Source: Methanosarcinales archaeon
GTDB lineage: Archaea > Halobacteriota > Syntropharchaeia > Alkanophagales > Methanospirareceae
Length of the DNA: 5,946 bases
Assembly (NCBI GenBank): GCA_003661125.1
Contig: QMVO01000118.1
Coordinates: 1 to 5,946 of the forward strand
Direction of reading: 5' to 3'
Below, one piece after another: positions 5,939-5,946 of the stretch. The notes below the pieces were generated by a model. That model ran no database searches. It saw only the letters and a list, made by a program, of their open reading frames with translations, and was not told the DNA's origin. The stretch's first letter is position 1. Each line of letters opens with the position of its first letter. The position numbers and the translations under genes were made by a program.

Positions 5939-5946
5939 ATTATTAT

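Noticed and set aside
1..5946. tRNA, rRNA, CRISPR array, transposase or prophage genes
   Set aside because: No cloverleaf-like segments, regularly spaced repeats or mobile-element proteins were found on reading both strands.

Overview
The window looks archaeal, most likely from an anaerobic, methanogen-related euryarchaeon. The reasons are an F420-dehydrogenase beta-subunit (FrhB/FpoF-type) domain, TATA-like boxes and plain T-tract terminators instead of bacterial promoters and hairpins, strong GGAGGTGA-type ribosome binding sites, and frequent AGA/AGG arginine codons. An ANME-1/Methanophagales or Syntrophoarchaeum-like source would fit, but that is inference from gene style only.

Left part (1-1454, + strand): one gene encoding a composite redox protein. 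It has an N-terminal NuoG/HoxU-type [2Fe-2S] domain, a two-cluster [4Fe-4S] ferredoxin segment, and a C-terminal FrhB/FdhB domain expected to bind FAD and F420. Its 5' end is the main anomaly. A well-spaced RBS and ATG (position 37) run into a stop after two codons, while the [2Fe-2S] domain is read in another frame with no normal start codon. One extra base near 40-47 would repair it. The GTG at 195 would remove three of the four [2Fe-2S] cysteines and is unlikely to be the real start. A T-rich convergent terminator zone follows.

Right part (1519-5708, - strand): a peptide/nickel-type ABC importer set read right to left: substrate-binding protein (5708-3906), then a 355-nt gap with a T-tract terminator and a probable 40-residue ORF, then permease DppB (3549-2566), then a 204-nt gap with an unusual inverted-repeat cluster, then permease DppC (2361-1519). 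No ATPase genes are present after DppC, so the importer must borrow ATPases encoded elsewhere. The binding protein is unusual: after its signal peptide it carries two dockerin type I calcium loops, then the solute-binding domain. It has no lipobox cysteine and no C-terminal anchor. A cohesin-dockerin attachment to the cell surface is the most interesting hypothesis in the window.

Regulation: a perfect 14-bp palindrome lies between an AT-rich TATA candidate and the binding-protein gene. A second arrangement of three CATACTTT half-sites lies next to a TATA candidate in front of dppC. Both have the layout of archaeal repressor operators. The redox gene and the transporter are convergent and need not be functionally linked.
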